A stretch of DNA of 64,000 bases, taken from positions 1 to 64,000 of the forward strand of contig JAVFHQ010000051.1 of NCBI GenBank assembly GCA_035135055.1, given 5' to 3'. This document shows positions 60,001-64,000 of the stretch, in pieces (the first letter of the stretch is position 1; every line of letters begins with the position of its first letter). A program made the translations under genes and the position numbers. The notes beneath the pieces are model-generated. The model had not been told where the DNA came from. It ran no database searches and was given only the letters and a program-made list of their open reading frames with translations. Origin of the DNA: Oleoguttula mirabilis (lineage: Eukaryota; Ascomycota; Dothideomycetes; Mycosphaerellales; Teratosphaeriaceae).

Positions 60001-60564
60001 ATGCGCATCCCCTATGCCCCAACCGAGCCCGCCAACCCAACGCCGGAGAACCAAGCAATCTACGAACGCATCCGCGAACGCCGCAATCCTCGCCCGCTCA
60101 TCCCACTCGACCTCGCTCTGCTGCACAACCCTGAGATAGCAGATGGCTACAGCAAGCTCATGGGAGCCATCAGGACCAGGAGCTCGCTATCGCTGGCGTT
60201 GGCTGAGCTGGCCATCTGCTACATCGCCGTATTAAACGATGCGACGTACGAGTGGACTGCTCACGCACCACTAGCACTCAAGGCGGGAGCGAAGAGGGAG
60301 GCATTGGAGGCGGTGTTGGAGGGCGAGGTGACGAATATGGATGTGTTGAGCGAGGACGAGCGGATGGTGCTAGCCTTTACTGAGCAGAGCACGAAGAGTG
60401 TGAAGGTGGACGATGAGCTGTTTGAGAAGATCAAGGCGAGATTCAGCGATCAGGAAGTTATGGAGTTGACGATCACGATTGCTGGATACAACATGGTGAG
60501 CCGGTTTCTGGTAGCGCTGAATGTCACGGAGAGCAATGGGAAGAAGATGGAGATGCCGCAGTAG
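60001..60564 (+). CDS. Carboxymuconolactone-decarboxylase-like (AhpD fold) protein
   Basis: 187 residues from ATG 60001 (MRIPYAPTEPANPTPENQAI). The CMD/AhpD-like helical pattern is seen: NPEIADGYSKLMGAIRTRSS, LALAELAICYIAVLNDATYE, W..HAPLALKAGAKREALEA, and the C-terminal MELTITIAGYNMVSRFLVAL. The usual redox CxxC of AhpD is absent: one Cys remains in ELAICYIAV, and the segment after it is NDATYEW. It therefore more likely resembles the non-peroxidase CMD branch. Cytosolic. Substrate unknown. Confidence 0.85.
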   Translation: MRIPYAPTEPANPTPENQAIYERIRERRNPRPLIPLDLALLHNPEIADGYSKLMGAIRTRSSLSLALAELAICYIAVLNDATYEWTAHAPLALKAGAKREALEAVLEGEVTNMDVLSEDERMVLAFTEQSTKSVKVDDELFEKIKARFSDQEVMELTITIAGYNMVSRFLVALNVTESNGKKMEMPQ

Positions 60565-60860
60565 TCACGGCAAAGGAAACTGCATAGCAGCCCTGCATAC
60601 CCTTCATGTATTACATAGCATGTTGGATGCTATTATGCTACTGTTTGCCTTTGTGATCTGCCTGCCAAACGAGGTATCTTCTGATTGGCTCGCTAAGTAA
60701 AGGCGCTAGTGGCCGGCAAACCCCTCGCCGCGGACCACATCTGGAGTTCTCGACGTCCACGGTCCTATACTCCTTTTGGAGCGTGCCCAGCACATCCCCA
60801 TTGGACACAGATCGCGACATACTGACGTTCGTACGTGTGTTTTGGACATGCAAAGCTGCG

Positions 60861-62195
60861 ATGCTCGTATTACGTAGCCATGTCTTTGGCCGGCTAGCCG
60901 CTCCATCTACCTACGGGCCACAACCTCGAGCTTACAGCTTCGCGAATCTTGGCAAGTCTACCATTCGCTCAGGACCTACTGGTGTTTACTATAAGCGTCT
61001 TATGTTACCGGATGGTCCGGAACAGATCGATGGCGCCGGCGTCAGAATTGCTGTACCGGAGACCACTTTTGGCGGTCTGAAGAATAAGCAATCAGCTCCT
61101 CTCGGCACAGCTCTTACGCACGACACTTCGACAGGTTGGAACACCAAGCAGTCACACCCGGTAATTACGACCCTGACGAAGGAAGGCAATGTGCTAGAAC
61201 GCAAACTCTCACGGCGAAATGAGGATCCGGTCGCAATCCTCAGGGACTATATCACGCGCGACCAAACCACTGTGGAGATTGTCGGCCTGTGCCTGCAAGA
61301 GTACATGAATCGTCTCGGCCGCAAGTCCAGAAGGGAGCGTTTACGACTGATCCGCCATGGCAACATAGGTGGGTTGACGCTGACTTAGCTTTGGAAGGAC
61401 GACAGTCGATGGCTGAGCATGGTGCATGAAGATATCCGCGTCTTGGACCTGATTTGCTACTTTTTGGTCGCGGAGGGTCTCGGTCACTTTTGTGTAGAGT
61501 GGCTCAAGCAGGATACGCCCATGGTACTCTCTGAACCGCAGCCGGACTCCAACCAATGGCGCGGCCAGCTTTTACGGCGCCTTGTTAAGGCTCATCTGAC
61601 CCTAGATACTGAGAGATGTGCAGATCCCGCGCTGACGCTGTTCTTTGACGTCTTCGACGGGGTGGTGAGAGCACGATCGCAAGTTGATCGGCGCACCGAA
61701 ACGACGGGCCGTGCTAAGACATCGTTCTGGCCCGCGACCGTGGAGCTTTGTGGTGCATTGGGCCAAGGCGTCATTCTCAATACCAACCCAGCATTGTACG
61801 ACAGATTCGTGCGCCTCGCGTGCCGTAACCCAAGACAGGCATATGTTGGATACCTCCAAGCTGTCCTAGCACTCAATCATCCATCTAAGCCTACGGCAGA
61901 TGATGCACTCCGGCTCCTGCGAACCCGATTCTCTGACAAGACCGGGCCTGCGCTGCGAAGTGCACTCCCCATTCGGACAGAGGGGAGCACCAAAATAATC
62001 ATCACCACGCGCGACACTGCCCAAACGCTGCGAAGACAGGGTCACCATGCTGATGCAGAGTGGGTCACCCGTCTTATGGAAAGGCTATTGTCAGTACTGG
62101 ACCAGGCGGATCGCGATCACTACGAGCGAGCAGTGGCCAAGCGGGAGGCCGGCCTCCGACTCCACCACAAAATCCACCCGGACCGGGAGAAGTGA
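60861..62195 (+). pseudogene. Mitochondrial-type paralog family, member D, one nonsense codon
   Basis: From ATG 60861 (MLVLRSHVFGRLAAPSTYGP, presequence-like with PRAYSFANLG) the frame reaches TAG at 61386-61388 and continues in the same frame to 62195. The stop lies two codons before the family Trp (..LTLT stop LWKDDSRW); a CAG to TAG change would restore a residue. Family blocks on both sides: DPVAILRDYITRDQTTVEIV, LICYFLVAEGLGHFCVEWLK, FWPATVELCGALGQGVILNT, LNHPSKPTADDALRLLRTRF, TLRRQGHHADAEWVTRLMER. It is inverted relative to A-C, with the deacetylase, CYP51 and CMD genes in between. Confidence 0.7.
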
Positions 62196-63061
62196 AATCG
62201 GTCTACGTCAGGCTTTTCGGTCCTTCACTTCGTGATGTAATGTCATCCTTCTACACGCATCTTCCCGAGTCGTCTTTGCATGGCCACCCAGTTCGAGGCT
62301 TGGGAATCAAAGTCAGGCCGACATGCCCACACACACAGCGCGTTGCCATGAATCACTGTTCGATCATGGAAGGCCGGGTGACGCTGTTTGTTTACGGCAC
62401 AGCAGGAGTTGCGGAGAACATGGCTCAAATTTGATAGTCATTCCAGGAGGTGACCACACGACACCACTGTGTAGCTTCTAGCGGCTTCCCAGATGGCTGG
62501 GTAATAAGGCAACCTGTAGGCCTGCAACAACCGCATACCCGTCTGTCGAGACTACCGTGCTGTGCCTCCGTCTCATAGTCACAATACAGTTCTTGGCAGA
62601 GGGATGGCCGATTTGTTCAATCTCGGGTAGCGTGGAAGGCAGCAGGTAAGTAGGGCTTTAAGAACGGACTCTATATGGAGTGCCTCCGCCGTGGGCGACA
62701 AACGCCGCTGTCGATGCTGAGCCGGGCCGGATGCGAGGGCCCGTCGTCTTGGTGAAGCCAGGTAGAGTGCAGCAGCAGCCAGCGTCCCTCGAATGAGATG
62801 CCGATGCTGACTGGTCTTATCTTTTGCAGGAGATTTTATGTCTCTGAAGTGCAAGACGCGACGAGTGGGACACACTAGCTAGTATTGCACACATACAAAG
62901 TTAAAGAAAGGGCAACGTTGCCAGCCGAGAAAGAAAACCCGCGATATCTCCACAGCCTTGTTGCTAGTTTGTCCGATGCGAGAATAACAAAACAGAGAAG
63001 CACCCGGATATCGTAACAAGCAATCCAAAGAAATCAGAAATCCAAATGGCATTGGCAATGT
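62196..63061. other. Intergenic region
   Basis: 866 bp between paralog D and the stop of the right-edge gene. Short ORFs only; no domain, no repeat noticed. Confidence 0.4.
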
Positions 63062-64000
63062 TTACCCAAATGCAGCTTCGATGGCACTCTCAAGTTCGCC
63101 GGGATCGAAGCCGCGCTTCTTGGGCGGGAAAGCCGGAGGTGGTGTGAAAGGCAATGTCGGGTGCCAAACAGCGTAGTCACCCATGCCTATCTCGGTCCCT
63201 GAGGGTGGGCCACGGAGATCGTGAGCCGAGTCTTTCCTGTCGCGCTGCTGAAGCAGCGTTGGTGGTGAGTCGCCATGTACCTCATGATGGACACTCGCTC
63301 GCTTAGGCTTCGCGCCGTCAAGCTCGCAGAAGACCATCCTCCTGACTTCGGTGTCATCCCCAGCATCAAGTTCGACGGGCTCAGCTGTCACGGACGGGAC
63401 AAACTTCTCAAGCACAGCACGAGTGTACAAGTGACGGTGCTTGGCCATATGCGCAGGGCCGATGTAAGCCCAAAAGCGATTGGGGCCTTTGGCGTCGCGA
63501 TACGAGACCTTCGGTTCAACCGCGCGAGGTTTGATCACGACTTCGGGTGCATTATCGTCGCGATCAAGCTGTCGAAGTCCTGCTAGTGGGCCGGCTGTTG
63601 GTGTCCAGAGATGCTTGCGGCCTGGCCTTGGGCCGTCCAAGGAGATAGTGCCTGCGCGAGAAGGTGACGAATTTGACGTCGTGCGTCCAGATGCGCCAGG
63701 AAGAGAAGGGACTGGTGACTTGTTGACGTGCGTAGAGGAGCCTCCGCTACGAGGAGAAGGTCTTCTTGCGGCACACTCGTTGCCAGAACCTTGGGAAAGC
63801 CACTCAGCGAGAACCCTTCAGGCTCCAGGCCGTCATGCGGTGACAGAACAAGAGTGACGTTGGAAGCCTTCCGATCGTCGCCGACAATGACGTTCATCTT
63901 CGGTACCTCGAAGATGGCTTCGTTGGCCATGCGCTCAATGGAAGCCATTGGAAACTCACAAATCATCCCTTTGCCGCCGTGAGCGTCACCCTTGATAAGG
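63062..64000 (-). CDS. Partial unknown protein, 5' end beyond the window; frame switch near 63.77 kb
   Basis: The C-terminal part reads from about 63790 to the stop at 63062: a Ser/Pro/Arg-rich linker (ARRPSPRSGGSSTHVNKSPV, SGRTTSNSSPSRAGTISLDG), then a more ordered tail (PNRFWAYIGPAHMAKHRHLY, TRAVLEKFVPSVTAEPVELD, AVWHPTLPFTPPPAFPPKKR). The part running off the right edge is in another frame (GDAHGGKGMICEFPMASIER, MNVIVGDDRKASNVTLVLSP, GFSLSGFPKVLATSV). An intron or a one-base indel between 63760 and 63810 must join them; I found no convincing splice pair. Family not recognised. Confidence 0.5.

Noticed and set aside
1..64000. Starship or Helitron cargo region
   Set aside because: No DUF3435 tyrosine recombinase, HUH Rep or Helitron ends were seen; Pif1-type helicases alone are not enough.

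Overview
The window is nuclear DNA of a filamentous ascomycete. Genes lie on both strands. The introns I could place are mostly 51-106 nt, with GT..AG ends and CTAAC/CTGAC-like branch sites. The housekeeping genes are fungal in type: mitoribosomal mS29/DAP3, cytochrome c1, CYP51, a Sip3/Lam-type BAR-PH-GRAM-VASt protein and an M18 aspartyl aminopeptidase. A Dothideomycete is my best guess, but the sequence alone does not prove it.

Layout. 1-6 kb: two divergent genes of a viroplasmin-domain/Pif1-like helicase family, the left one cut by the window edge. 6-21 kb: ordinary genes (mS29, a SAP+2EXR protein, a GNAT, a methyltransferase, two small unknowns, cytochrome c1, a large acidic/basic nuclear-type protein, a two-RRM protein). 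21.8-25.3 kb: a decayed array of about three related units with no confident gene. 25.7-32.9 kb: an LRR protein, a second complete viroplasmin-PHD-Pif1 helicase and an M20 peptidase. 33-38.6 kb: a 3'-truncated membrane-protein gene, a nested inverted-repeat element, then two adjacent unknown genes that share an ~80-residue domain in three copies. 38.8-43.6 kb: a Q-rich protein, aspartyl aminopeptidase and a DUF202 protein. 44.5-62.2 kb: Sip3/Lam, a single-pass receptor-like protein, a PuuE-type deacetylase/allantoinase, CYP51 and a carboxymuconolactone-decarboxylase-like gene, with four members of one unknown family between them. The right end holds a partial unknown gene.

Most interesting content: (1) three helicases combining a viroplasmin/RNase H1-N fold with a Pif1 core that carries a zinc-ribbon insertion; (2) four paralogs with mitochondrial-type N-termini, all interrupted, two by nonsense codons in a CpA->TpA (RIP-like) context; (3) a three-copy domain shared by two neighbouring genes with different zinc-binding tails; (4) a ~630-bp inverted-repeat element holding a second palindromic element. 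Several genes show single-base frame changes. Some lie at homopolymers, so assembly error must be separated from true decay.
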